Positions 16,013 through 23,038 of a stretch of 23,038 nt of DNA are shown piece after piece. Both the position numbers and the translations under genes were made by a program. The first letter of the stretch is position 1. Each line of letters begins with the position of its first letter. The notes under the pieces were generated by a model that made no database searches, was not told where the DNA came from, and saw only the letters and a program-made list of their open reading frames with translations. The DNA is from an uncultured Eubacteriales bacterium (GTDB lineage: Bacteria; Bacillota; Clostridia; Oscillospirales; Acutalibacteraceae): positions 1 to 23,038 of the forward strand of contig ONEU01000203.1 of the NCBI GenBank assembly GCA_900316925.1. The letters run 5' to 3'.

Positions 16013-16785
16013 TTCGGCTCACCTCCGGTATGCTGGATATAAATGTCATAGAAGGTGTCCTCCAACGGCTTGTCCTTGGTCAGGGCGGCAATCGTGTCAT
16101 TGGCAGCAATCTTGCCGTTAATGACCATTGCCGCACGGTCACAGACACGTTCTACCAGATCAAACAGGTGTGTGGAGATGATCATGCATTTGTCGCGTTC
16201 CTTCATGTCCAGAATGAATTTTCTGACATCACGGGTGGAAATAATATCCAGACCGTTGGTCGGCTCGTCAAAGATGATGAACTCAGGGTCATGCAGCACC
16301 GAAATAGCCAGCGACACCTTCTGTCTCTGCCCCTGTGAGAGCTTGGAAATCTTGGTATCGGCAAAGGTGTTGATATGGAAGCCCTCAAACAGTTCGTCCT
16401 TGCGCTTTTTAACCTGATCCTTCGGAACATGGTATAGCTCGGCAAAGAAATCGAACATACCGGTAGCGGTGGATTTTACATCCAGTTTGAGGTCGGTGGT
16501 GAGAAAAGCGATGCGCGAACGCACAATCTGCGGCTGTTTGACAACACTGACATCATCAAAGAAAGCGTCACCGCTGTCAGGCTTGATGAGTGTGGACAGC
16601 AGACGCATGGTGGTGGTTTTACCAGCGCCGTTCGGTCCCAGCAGACCGAAGATCTCTCCTGATTTGGCAGTGAAGCTGATACCGTCTACAGCGGTTTTCT
16701 TCTTCTCTTCAATGCCCAGTGCTTTTCGCTGTTTTTCGCTGATCTGGAAGGTTTTGACCAAACCCTCCGCTCGAATCACAGACAT
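16009..16785 (-). CDS. ABC exporter ATP-binding protein, NatA-like
   Basis: A 258-residue ATPase with Walker A GPNGAGKTT (50-58), signature LSQGQ (148-152), Walker B FIIFDEP (168-174) and switch His H204. The residue normally Gln in the Q-loop appears to be Thr (AFLTTD, about 95-96), as in NatA-type proteins. It energises the permease encoded downstream. The ATG follows AAAGGAGG at six bases. The nearest good promoter lies about 170 nt upstream, leaving a long leader. The gene is divergent from the two-component genes at 17339, so the regulator there may control it; this is an inference from position only. Confidence 0.9.
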   Translation of the reverse strand: MSVIRAEGLVKTFQISEKQRKALGIEEKKKTAVDGISFTAKSGEIFGLLGPNGAGKTTTMRLLSTLIKPDSGDAFFDDVSVVKQPQIVRSRIAFLTTDLKLDVKSTATGMFDFFAELYHVPKDQVKKRKDELFEGFHINTFADTKISKLSQGQRQKVSLAISVLHDPEFIIFDEPTNGLDIISTRDVRKFILDMKERDKCMIISTHLFDLVERVCDRAAMVINGKIAANDTIAALTKDKPLEDTFYDIYIQHTGGEPK

Positions 16786-16872
16786 ACTATTCCTCCTTTT
16801 TTAGGCTTACCAGTTATGAACGGAACGTTACACGAAAACACAGGTACAATGAATCATTCATCTGCTTTGTAC

Positions 16873-16946
16873 GGAGCATTGAAAGCGCCTTATAACTGTG
16901 ACAAGAGCCGCGGCAGTTCACTATCCGACACATTTTGCAACGCTCC
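16873..16946 (-). promoter_or_regulatory. structured leader of the NatAB-like operon (possible)
   Basis: In the transcript, GGAGCGUUG (16946-16938) can pair with CAAUGCUCC (16881-16873), a 9-bp stem with one G-U pair that closes a 56-nt domain. Inside are smaller pairings, such as AACTG/CAGTT. Just downstream, ATGAAT-G-ATTCAT (around 16850-16862) is a short DNA palindrome. It matches no riboswitch I recognise. Confidence 0.35.
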
Positions 16947-16960
16947 CACAGCCCGTAATA

Positions 16961-16989
16961 ATAATACACTATCCCTACCAATACGTCAA
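16961..16989 (-). promoter_or_regulatory. sigma-A promoter of the NatAB-like operon
   Basis: On the minus strand TTGACG (16984-16989), a 17-base spacer and TATTAT (16961-16966). The start of transcription would be near 16954, about 170 nt before the natA-like ATG. Confidence 0.7.
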
Positions 16990-17338
16990 TGTTTTTGCCG
17001 GTGCAAGAAGAATATTTGCCTTTCCACCTAAATTGGCATCCATACCCCGTCTGTAACTATCGATTGTGAACAAAGACCGGATGCTGCCCGGCAGAGCTTT
17101 ATGAGAAAGGATGATACAATCTTACCAATTTTAACAGAGAATAAACCATTTTCCCCATTGCATCAGACGTAAGTGCCGTTTCCTTCACAGCAAAGGATGT
17201 AAAACTGTTAATCTCGTCGAAAGAACTCAATAAAGGTTGTCTATAACGCCGATTTTTCTGAAAACCCGGTTTCTTGCTTCGCTTTTGCATCACTTTATAT
17301 GTTATGATTGAAAAAAAGAGATGAAGGAGAGATCATGG
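16990..17338. other. gene-free divergent intergenic region
   Basis: This region separates the NatAB-like promoter from the response regulator. Near its right end TTGCTT (17274-17279) and TATATG (17296-17301), with a TATGAT at 17303-17308, give a weak candidate plus-strand promoter. I see no RNA gene. A 64-codon minus-strand frame at 17099-17293 has no clear ribosome site and matches nothing I know. Confidence 0.4.
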
Positions 17339-18184
17339 ATGATAACTTTATCTGTTGATGACAAGCTTGCCTCCGCGCGGCTGATCGCAGAGATGATGAG
17401 ACGGATCGATCCGGACGGAACCCATGAGGAAGAGAAGGATTCGACTGCCGCACTCGGCAAGGTGGCAGAGCTGCATCCGGATATCGTCTGGCTGGATATT
17501 GAAATGCCGGGAATGAACGGACTGGAACTGGCATCGGCCATCAAGAAAAAATCTCCTTTTACAAATATCGTGTTTGTCACGGGGCACCCGGAATATGCAA
17601 TGGAAGGGTTTGCGCTCCATGTCAGCGGATTCCTCATCAAACCCGTAACAGAGGCGAAAATCCTGAACGAGATCGTCAATCTGCGCCGCCCGGTGCTGCT
17701 GAACGATCATTCCCATATCAGAGTGCAGTGCTTCGGCAATTTTGAGGTTTTCGACCAGAGCGGAAAACCCATGCATTTTGCAAGAACGATGAGTAAAGAA
17801 GCGTTTGCCTATCTTATCCACCACCGGGGAGCCGGCGTATCTGTTGCAGAACTGTGTGCGGTGCTGTGGGAAGACAGATATGCGGATACAGGGATCAAAG
17901 CACAGTGCCGCTCCGTGCTCAGAAGCCTGAAAATGGACCTGAAAGCCGTTCATGCCGAGAATGTACTCGTAAAGGAATGGAACGCCTGGAGCATCAATGT
18001 GGCGGAAGTCAACTGCAATTATTACAATTTCCTGATGGGAGATTCCTATGCGGTCAATACCTTCAGGGGAGAATATATGTCCCAGTATTCATGGGCGGAG
18101 ATGTGTATCGGTTCCATCGTAAAAAGTGCGTCAAACTATTTTGAGGTGCCTGATGACTGGAGGAATGATGATGAAGATCAGTAA
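17339..18184 (+). CDS. response regulator, receiver plus winged-helix/SARP-like output
   Basis: A 281-residue regulator. The receiver domain (about 1-115) has the acidic pair D7-D8, the phosphorylated D53 in VWLDIEMPGMNG, the conserved Thr in FVTGH and Lys in FLIKP. The output part opens with VQCFGNFEVFDQSG and contains EAFAYLIHHRGAGVSVAELCAVLWED, the pattern of OmpR/SARP-type winged helices, followed by a short bacterial-transcriptional-activator-like helical tail. I chose the ATG at 17339 because AAGGAGAG lies 8 bases upstream; the ATG at 17321 would put that ribosome site inside the gene. Its end overlaps the next gene by 14 nt. The kinase at 18888 is the likely partner. LytS-type kinases usually pair with LytTR regulators, so this output domain is somewhat unusual. 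Confidence 0.85.
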   Translation: MITLSVDDKLASARLIAEMMRRIDPDGTHEEEKDSTAALGKVAELHPDIVWLDIEMPGMNGLELASAIKKKSPFTNIVFVTGHPEYAMEGFALHVSGFLIKPVTEAKILNEIVNLRRPVLLNDHSHIRVQCFGNFEVFDQSGKPMHFARTMSKEAFAYLIHHRGAGVSVAELCAVLWEDRYADTGIKAQCRSVLRSLKMDLKAVHAENVLVKEWNAWSINVAEVNCNYYNFLMGDSYAVNTFRGEYMSQYSWAEMCIGSIVKSASNYFEVPDDWRNDDEDQ

Positions 18185-18887
18185 ACGGTCGCTCAGACTG
18201 CTTCCCGTCACACTTCTTCTCGAAATGCTCACGCCGTTCCTCACGTTTTTGATCATCATCGTTGCCGGCGTGATCGCAGGTGCAGCAGGGAAGCTTGCCG
18301 GTACCGTGACCGCGGCTTTCTCCGGACTTTTGCTTGTGGCTGTCTGGATCACCGGCTCGGTTTTTGTCTACGGGATCATGGAGCTTTCCAGGTATTTCCG
18401 GTATTCATGGTACCTTCATATCGTGTGTTTTGTTCTCAAAGCCGTCAATCTGGTGCTTGATGGTTTTTCGTCGATCATGGGAGATGAAGTTGCGCCGGGA
18501 ACCGTTAATACTTATCAGGTGATTACTGATGTGCTTTCATCCGCACGTCAGCTTACCGGCATCACAGCAATAGGGCTTGCAATCATCGGTTTGATGGTTG
18601 TGCTGCATAAGGTCGGCGAACAGACACTGTCCCGCAAGTGCCGCAAATATGCCTACTTTGTTTTCATTTTGGGCATACTGCTGACGCTGGCGGATATCGT
18701 TAACCTGATACTGACCGTTGCTGCTCCCGGAATTTCCGCATCCCCCTCTACGGCGTATCTTCCGTTCCTTGTTATTTATGCCATGATGGTAATTCTGATG
18801 GTCATCATAAGCATCCCTGTCTTTATGACAATCAGGAAGTCATGTAAAACCATCTATGGTATGCTGTCGAAAGCACAGGAGGTATAA
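18171..18887 (+). CDS. integral membrane protein in a two-component operon, unknown function
   Basis: A 238-residue, very hydrophobic protein with about six helices and short loops; I do not recognise a family. Three in-frame ATGs stand together at 18165-18173; the third has GGAGGA at six bases, the best spacing. It lies between the response regulator, which it overlaps, and the kinase, whose ATG follows its TAA directly. Such placement suggests it helps the kinase sense a signal or is itself part of the sensor. An ancillary sensor role is inference. Confidence 0.7.
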   Translation: MKISKRSLRLLPVTLLLEMLTPFLTFLIIIVAGVIAGAAGKLAGTVTAAFSGLLLVAVWITGSVFVYGIMELSRYFRYSWYLHIVCFVLKAVNLVLDGFSSIMGDEVAPGTVNTYQVITDVLSSARQLTGITAIGLAIIGLMVVLHKVGEQTLSRKCRKYAYFVFILGILLTLADIVNLILTVAAPGISASPSTAYLPFLVIYAMMVILMVIISIPVFMTIRKSCKTIYGMLSKAQEV

Positions 18888-20159
18888 ATGGGATATCTTG
18901 TTTTTTGCCAGACTCTTTCTGCGGTAATACTCATACTTCTTGTGGCAACCCTTGTCATCAAGGAACATGAGAACCGCAAGATCTCATTTTTTGTCCCCAG
19001 CGTCATCCTTGCGCTGTTGAGCACTGCGTTATCCATCTACGATCATGCTATTTTGGCGGCAGCCCTTCAGAAGGGTACCGATATCGAAGTGGCGGAGGCA
19101 GAACCTGTACTCTCTCTTCTGGCCCATCTGCTGGAGGCCTTTTCATTATCTTTTTTTTGCTTGTTTCTCAAAGCTGCTCTTTTCAAGCGGGCACGCCGGG
19201 CCGGCAGCTTCCTGACATCCATTTCGTTCGTCTGCGTCCCGCTGACGCTTGTTTCGGGGTTCCTGCCGGTCAGGGAATATGGATATCCCGCGGTGCTGCT
19301 TTTCCAGACCGTTCTGATCATCCTGTTGGTCATCTTTTCAAGGGCGGAAAAGAATGTCCGTGCGTGGTTCATCACCGCCGGCGGAATGTATGCCGTCTGC
19401 TGTATGGTCTGCATCTCGGCTCCGGAATTACCGCTTGACACTATCGGGATCATGCTGATGTACCTTACGGTGTTCATCGGCTATGAGGTGCAGCTGAAAA
19501 ACGATATGCTTCATCGGGAGCTTGAGCTTTCACAGGCTAAAACGGCTCTTCTGATGCGGCAGATCTCTCCGCATTTTATCTTCAATTCTCTTCAGGTCAT
19601 CATCTCTCTGTGCGACAGCGATCCCGGAAAGGTGAAGCCTGCTCTTACCCATTTTTCCGGATATCTGCGGGGAAATCTCGAATCCATCACGACTAACGAG
19701 CTGATCCCTTTCACGAAGGAGCTCGCCCACACAAAGGAATACCTTGCTCTGGAGCAATACGGCGAAGGCAAGGATTTTGCGGTGGATTACGACCTTCAGG
19801 CAACAGACTTTATGCTGCCGCCTCTTGTGCTGCAGCCTGTTGTTGAAAATGCAGTACAATACGGCATCGGCACCCGCACAAACGGCGGACATATTGCGAT
19901 CGAGAGCTGCGATACCCCGTTTATGACGCTGATACGGGTGAAAGACGACGGCACCGGAAAAAGCTCCATTACCGAGCAGCAGAAAAGCCGTCAGAGCGTC
20001 GGAATGAATAATGTCCGTGCAAGACTCAAGGCTATGTGCGGCGGCGACCTAATTTTTGAAAGCAGCAAATCAGGAACTACCGTTACCATCACCATACCGA
20101 AATCCGAAAAAATCACTTCCCTGACAGCCGATGAACTCTCCCCGGAAAGCAAGCACTGA
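18888..20159 (+). CDS. sensor histidine kinase, LytS/YehU type
   Basis: A 423-residue kinase. Its first about 200 residues hold about six or seven membrane helices with no large extracytoplasmic domain. A helical linker leads to the His_kinase domain (PF06580) with the phosphoacceptor H229 in RQISPHFIFNSLQ. The ATP-binding part has the N-box VVENAVQYG (about 318-326), DDGTG (about 353) and SVGMNNVRARL. It starts right after the stop of the membrane protein and has AGGAGG upstream. It should phosphorylate the regulator at 17339. The membrane-embedded sensor suggests a signal within or at the membrane, as for bacitracin- or antimicrobial-sensing kinases, but nothing here identifies it. Confidence 0.9.
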   Translation: MGYLVFCQTLSAVILILLVATLVIKEHENRKISFFVPSVILALLSTALSIYDHAILAAALQKGTDIEVAEAEPVLSLLAHLLEAFSLSFFCLFLKAALFKRARRAGSFLTSISFVCVPLTLVSGFLPVREYGYPAVLLFQTVLIILLVIFSRAEKNVRAWFITAGGMYAVCCMVCISAPELPLDTIGIMLMYLTVFIGYEVQLKNDMLHRELELSQAKTALLMRQISPHFIFNSLQVIISLCDSDPGKVKPALTHFSGYLRGNLESITTNELIPFTKELAHTKEYLALEQYGEGKDFAVDYDLQATDFMLPPLVLQPVVENAVQYGIGTRTNGGHIAIESCDTPFMTLIRVKDDGTGKSSITEQQKSRQSVGMNNVRARLKAMCGGDLIFESSKSGTTVTITIPKSEKITSLTADELSPESKH

Positions 20160-20434
20160 CTGTCAGATTATCCAAGTATTTCCAGATTCTTTGTGGATTT
20201 TACCGATTTTTTTATAGCTGTCAAAGCACTCCTGTTTTGTCTTGCTTTTATATCACTTGTAATGTTACAATATTATCACATTCTGTAATGAAGCATTTTC
20301 GCCGCCCCTGACGGTGCGCTTACCGGCGGCTCTTTCAGAACTTCATCTTTTCTATCATACAACCCGTGCTTGCTACTCTTTGTACCCAGCAAATATATCC
20401 GGATCCTTTATTGACAGAAAAAGTGGGATGATTT
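20160..20434. other. intergenic region with a dyad and a GC hairpin
   Basis: A perfect dyad TTGTAA-TG-TTACAA lies at 20257-20270, just before TATTAT (20271-20276), which may be a -10 box with TTTATA 18 bases upstream. A GCCGCC/GGCGGC stem (20301-20306 and 20325-20330) followed by TCTTTC could be a weak terminator for the kinase operon or a leader structure of the cyclase gene. TTGACA at 20411 with TATGAC at 20434 has promoter spacing but would start inside the next gene. Confidence 0.4.
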
Positions 20435-21592
20435 ATGACGTATTATACATCAATAATTGTGTTTACCTGGTTGACTCTCGCGCTCCTCAGCATCCTGGTT
20501 TATGAAAACGACAGAATACATCCGAAAGACAAAAAAATCCGCTATCTTGCGTATGCCATCATCGCTGCTTCCGCACTTGCGGAATGGCTGGGGGTGACGT
20601 TCAACGGCTGTACGGAGATCTCGGAATGGTTTTTACGGATAGATAAATTCTTCGATTACACGCTTACCCCTTTTGCCGGCGGGATCATCGTCCTGCAGCT
20701 CCATGAACATAACATTTTTCACAAACTGATTGTCGGTACCATTGCCGTCAATACGGTATTCCAGTTTATGTCTATCTTCACGGGATGGATCTTCTATGTT
20801 GACAGAACCAATCACTATGCGCACGGAAGGTTTTATTTCATCTACATCGTCTCTTATTTATCCATCATCCTCCTGAGCATCATTCAATTTGCCATCTACG
20901 GGAAAAGGTTCCGCAGGCAAAACCGGTTTTCGCTTTTCGGAATCGTGGTATTCATCATCGCAGGCATTGCCATACAGGAGCTCTGCGGCGGAGAGGTCAG
21001 AACGGCCTATATCTCACTCACGATCGGCTTTGCCCTGCTGTTTATCCATTATTCCGAGTTTTCACAGCTTGCGGCTGATGATAAAATACACGAACAGATG
21101 ATACAGATCAATGTGGATACGCTCACGGGCATTTCCAGCAGGTATGCATACTCGGAAGCCCTGAATGAGCTGGCAAGGAAGGGCATTGAGGAAAATACGG
21201 TAGTGTTTTCGATTGACATCAACGGTCTCAAAAAAACAAACGATACCTTTGGGCATAGTGCCGGGGATGAACTGATCTGCGCTGCTGCGGATTCTATCAG
21301 TAACGTGTTCGGAGAATACGGGTGCTGCTACCGCACAGGCGGGGACGAATTCGTCGTATTGACCACAATGGAAAAAAAGATGATCGACGTTCTGATTCTG
21401 CAGCTGGAAGAGAGAAATCTCGGCTGGCGAGGGAAAGCAGACACAAAGCTGTCGCTGTCCGTAGGCAGTGCCTGTGCCTCCGATCATCCCGGAATGAACC
21501 TGGAAAAACTGATCTGTATTGCGGATGAGATCATGTATAAGGCAAAGCTTCAGCATTACATCTCAACCGGAAATGAGCACAGAGTATACTGA
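20435..21592 (+). CDS. membrane-bound diguanylate cyclase (GGDEF)
   Basis: A 385-residue protein with about six or seven membrane helices (residues about 4-210), then a GGDEF domain from about 225. The domain has DTLTGISSRYAY at its start, DINGLKKTNDTFGHSAGDE, and an intact catalytic RTGGDEF (GGDEF at 302-306), so it should make cyclic di-GMP. The inhibitory RxxD site, normally five residues before GGDEF, is absent (GEYG there), so product feedback may be missing. The start is set by the first helix at residue 4; the ribosome site (GTGGGATG) is poor. No EAL or PilZ gene is nearby. A hairpin terminator follows. Confidence 0.9.
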   Translation: MTYYTSIIVFTWLTLALLSILVYENDRIHPKDKKIRYLAYAIIAASALAEWLGVTFNGCTEISEWFLRIDKFFDYTLTPFAGGIIVLQLHEHNIFHKLIVGTIAVNTVFQFMSIFTGWIFYVDRTNHYAHGRFYFIYIVSYLSIILLSIIQFAIYGKRFRRQNRFSLFGIVVFIIAGIAIQELCGGEVRTAYISLTIGFALLFIHYSEFSQLAADDKIHEQMIQINVDTLTGISSRYAYSEALNELARKGIEENTVVFSIDINGLKKTNDTFGHSAGDELICAAADSISNVFGEYGCCYRTGGDEFVVLTTMEKKMIDVLILQLEERNLGWRGKADTKLSLSVGSACASDHPGMNLEKLICIADEIMYKAKLQHYISTGNEHRVY

Positions 21593-21626
21593 TTTCAGAT
21601 ACTGTCAAAAACTCAATACACCGACA

Positions 21627-21663
21627 AAACGCACCAAGGTTTCTCTGTTTCCTTGGTGCGTTT
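21627..21663 (+). terminator. terminator between convergent genes (first hairpin, probably bidirectional)
   Basis: AAACGCACCAAGG pairs with CCTTGGTGCGTTT as a 13-bp perfect stem with an 11-nt loop. TTTGCTCTTTTC follows on the plus strand, and GTTTTGTC on the minus strand. It lies 34 nt after the cyclase stop. Confidence 0.8.
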
Positions 21664-21682
21664 GCTCTTTTCAATTATGCCG

Positions 21683-21720
21683 GAACTCCACCGTCCCCGG
21701 TCAGGGAAACGGTGGAGTTC
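21683..21720 (-). terminator. second hairpin between convergent genes
   Basis: GAACTCCACCGT pairs with ACGGTGGAGTTC as a 12-bp perfect stem with a 14-nt loop, directly after the stop of the minus-strand anchored protein. The T-run is poor on the minus strand and mixed on the plus strand, so it may act with the first hairpin. Confidence 0.6.
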
Positions 21721-21727
21721 GTCTTCT

Positions 21728-22288
21728 TTATGTTTCTTTTCTTCTGGTTTTGGCAAGAGCTATCCCGGATGCTACGGATACTGCCGCGATGACGGCTATC
21801 ACAAATACTGCAACGGTCGTGGTATCGCCTGTCCTGGCAGCTTCGGAGATCCGGGGCGTGTCGGAAATGACGGATGGTTCCGGCTTTGTCGGAACGGACG
21901 GTGCCTCAGACACCGGTTCTGTGTGTGAAGCCGCTTCCTTGTATGTGACCTCAAACACCAGGTCCTTTGTCAGCGTCATCGTATAACAGCCGTTCTCCAG
22001 CTGTGATGTCATGTCTTCACCGTCGATGAGTATCCTGTCAACCGCCTTCCCCTCTGTCGGAATGATCTGAAAGGTATGCTCCGACCGGCGCTCAAAAGAC
22101 TCTGTTCCGTCCATAGTGCGTCCGCCTTCTGCTATTCTCCCGCCATTGCTCACAAATGTTATCCTGCAGGTTGACGGAACGGTTGTATGGATCACTGCTC
22201 CGTTCTGTTCGGACGTTTCTGCAAAGGCTGTCATACACGGCACACATAGGAACAGTACCGCCAGCAGCATGATCGTTATTTTTTTCAT
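21728..22288 (-). CDS. small exported, membrane-anchored surface protein
   Basis: A 186-residue protein of no family I know. It has a signal peptide ending about AFA-E (residue 23), a beta-rich domain (about 30-117) with FVSNGG, FQIIPTEGKAVDRILIDGEDMT and LTKDLVFEVTYK, a Pro/Ser/Glu linker, and a C-terminal anchor: ARTGDTTT, a hydrophobic helix and the tail KTRRKET. The RTGD before the helix recalls degenerate sortase or TGD-type anchor signals, but no clear LPXTG is present. The ATG follows AAAGGAGGTGA, an almost perfect anti-Shine-Dalgarno match. It is the last gene of a three-gene secreted-protein operon, 37 nt after its neighbour. Confidence 0.75.
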   Translation of the reverse strand: MKKITIMLLAVLFLCVPCMTAFAETSEQNGAVIHTTVPSTCRITFVSNGGRIAEGGRTMDGTESFERRSEHTFQIIPTEGKAVDRILIDGEDMTSQLENGCYTMTLTKDLVFEVTYKEAASHTEPVSEAPSVPTKPEPSVISDTPRISEAARTGDTTTVAVFVIAVIAAVSVASGIALAKTRRKET

Positions 22289-22325
22289 CCGGAGCGGTCA
22301 CCTCCTTTGAAATACGCCGACTTCA

Positions 22326-22826
22326 TCAACCTGCTTCCACATAAGCAATGTTGAATGTTACGGTGTCGCTGTAATCTCCGGCTGCAGCCGAATCCCATGC
22401 TCTCTGGCTGATGTTGATTGTCAGTTCGATCTTTTCGCCGATATCCTTCAAGGTGGTGAAATAGCCGTCTCTGACTTCTTCTGCCGTATTGCCCTTGACA
22501 GCCGTCAGACTGTAGGGAATCACGGTTGTCCGATCGGCGCTGTTGTTCAGTTCGCCGTCAGAGGTAATCGTCACCTTGACAGCCTTATTGGGAGCAATTC
22601 TTGCGCTCTCCAGCATTACCGTGCCAAAAGCAGTTCTTGTCTGATTAAAGGCAACGGTGGTATTCGCCGGAATAGACACCATATACGCAGGAGCAACGCT
22701 TGTAGAAATCGTCACATTCGACTTTCTTGAATTTGTAGACTGTTCGTTTGCATCAGTGGCAAATGCCGTTACGGAAACTGCCGAAACGATCGCCGCCGCT
22801 GATAAAAATGCTATCATTTTTTTCAT
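22326..22826 (-). CDS. small secreted beta-rich protein, possible surface or pilin-like subunit
   Basis: A 166-residue protein with a signal peptide cleaved about AFA-T (residue 23). The mature part is predicted all-beta: NVTISTSVAPAYMVSIPAN, then ARIAPNKAVKVTITSDG, ELTINISQRAWDSAAAGDY and SDTVTFNIAYVEAG. This pattern of PAY..SIP near the start and AGDYSDTVTFNI at the end is typical of secreted beta-sandwich proteins (WxL-like or coat-U-like), but I cannot name the family. There is no anchor, so it may be released or held by the anchored neighbour. The start has GGGGGGAA upstream and lies 18 nt after the preceding gene's stop. Confidence 0.72.
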   Translation of the reverse strand: MKKMIAFLSAAAIVSAVSVTAFATDANEQSTNSRKSNVTISTSVAPAYMVSIPANTTVAFNQTRTAFGTVMLESARIAPNKAVKVTITSDGELNNSADRTTVIPYSLTAVKGNTAEEVRDGYFTTLKDIGEKIELTINISQRAWDSAAAGDYSDTVTFNIAYVEAG

Positions 22827-22844
22827 TCGGGTTCCCCCCGTATT

Positions 22845-23038
22845 TTATTTTTGAATTACTTTACTATCGTCCTCAATGGTCACTGTGCCGCAGATGTTAT
22901 TTTGGCCTGCACCTATAGAGTTGGAAGAATATTCTCCCTTTGTCGCTTCGACTTTTATAACGGTTTTACTGATAGTGATATTTTTGCACCCGCTTTCATA
23001 TCCTCCGCAGCCGATACCTGCACTACGATTTCCGCCGA
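22845..23038 (-). CDS. C-terminus of a Gly-rich repeat surface protein (partial at window end)
   Basis: Only the last 63 residues are in the window; the gene runs off the right edge. They read SAGIGCGGYESGCKNITISK and then SIGAGQNNICGTVTIEDDS, the GIG.G/ICGTVTI repeat found in secreted Gly-rich, probably beta-helical surface proteins of gut clostridia. The stop TAA is at 22845-22847, 18 nt before the next gene. It resembles the decayed gene at 145-790. It is upstream of the two small secreted proteins, and the operon's promoter lies outside the window. Confidence 0.7.
   Translation of the reverse strand, partial: GGNRSAGIGCGGYESGCKNITISKTVIKVEATKGEYSSNSIGAGQNNICGTVTIEDDSKVIQK

Noticed and set aside
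17099..17293. 64-codon minus-strand frame in the divergent intergenic region
   Set aside because: No clear ribosome site, no family I know, and skewed composition; kept only as a note in the intergenic entry.
20411..20439. TTGACA-17-TATGAC promoter-like pair
   Set aside because: Transcription would begin about ten bases inside the cyclase gene, whose first helix needs the ATG at 20435; probably chance.
1..23038. CRISPR arrays, tRNA or rRNA genes, insertion sequences, prophage genes
   Set aside because: I looked for regular spaced repeats, cloverleaf-like segments and transposase or integrase motifs and found none.

Overview
The window looks like chromosome of an anaerobic gut Firmicute, most likely of the Ruminococcus/Oscillospiraceae type. 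This rests on a secreted protein with a starch-binding (CBM26-like) module, Gly-rich secreted surface proteins, oxygen-sensitive Fe-S enzymes, strong AGGAGG ribosome sites, sigma-A promoters and moderate GC. The species is an inference. I saw no rRNA, tRNA, CRISPR array, transposase or phage gene.

Layout. (1) 145-790, minus: a decayed surface-protein gene, then a hairpin repeat. (2) 1064-5226, minus: a two-gene heterodimeric ABC exporter with an unusual repeat-bearing extracytoplasmic insertion, read from a clear promoter that contains a perfect 17-bp dyad. (3) 5567-8347, plus: a secreted metallophosphoesterase joined to a CBM26-like module and three beta repeats. It is followed by a strong terminator and a 25-codon relic of a STAS protein. 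(4) 8701-14584, plus: six tightly packed genes, the most interesting part of the window. (5) 14852-16785, minus: a NatAB-like ABC exporter with a long leader. (6) 17339-20159, plus: a response regulator, a small membrane protein and a LytS-type histidine kinase. (7) 20435-21592, plus: a membrane diguanylate cyclase. (8) 21728-23038, minus: three secreted or surface proteins, the first running off the window.

The six-gene operon combines a 2-hydroxyacyl-CoA dehydratase/double-cubane-type Fe-S protein (11144) with its ATP-dependent HgdC-type activator (12467). It also holds a paralog of the Fe-S protein that has lost every aligned cluster cysteine (8701), a NapH-like membrane polyferredoxin (9963), a CcdA/DsbD-like membrane thiol protein (13257), and an exported, membrane-anchored protein ending in a CX2CX3CX6C motif (13958). 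Most junctions are ATGA overlaps or gaps of a few bases, so the proteins are probably made together. My reading is an ATP-driven, low-potential reductase coupled to the membrane, possibly with an electron or thiol path to the cell surface. The substrate is unknown. The usual partners of a fermentative 2-hydroxyacyl-CoA dehydratase (CoA-transferase, dehydrogenase, Etf) are absent nearby.

The NatAB-like exporter is divergent from the two-component genes, which suggests, without proving, that the regulator controls it.
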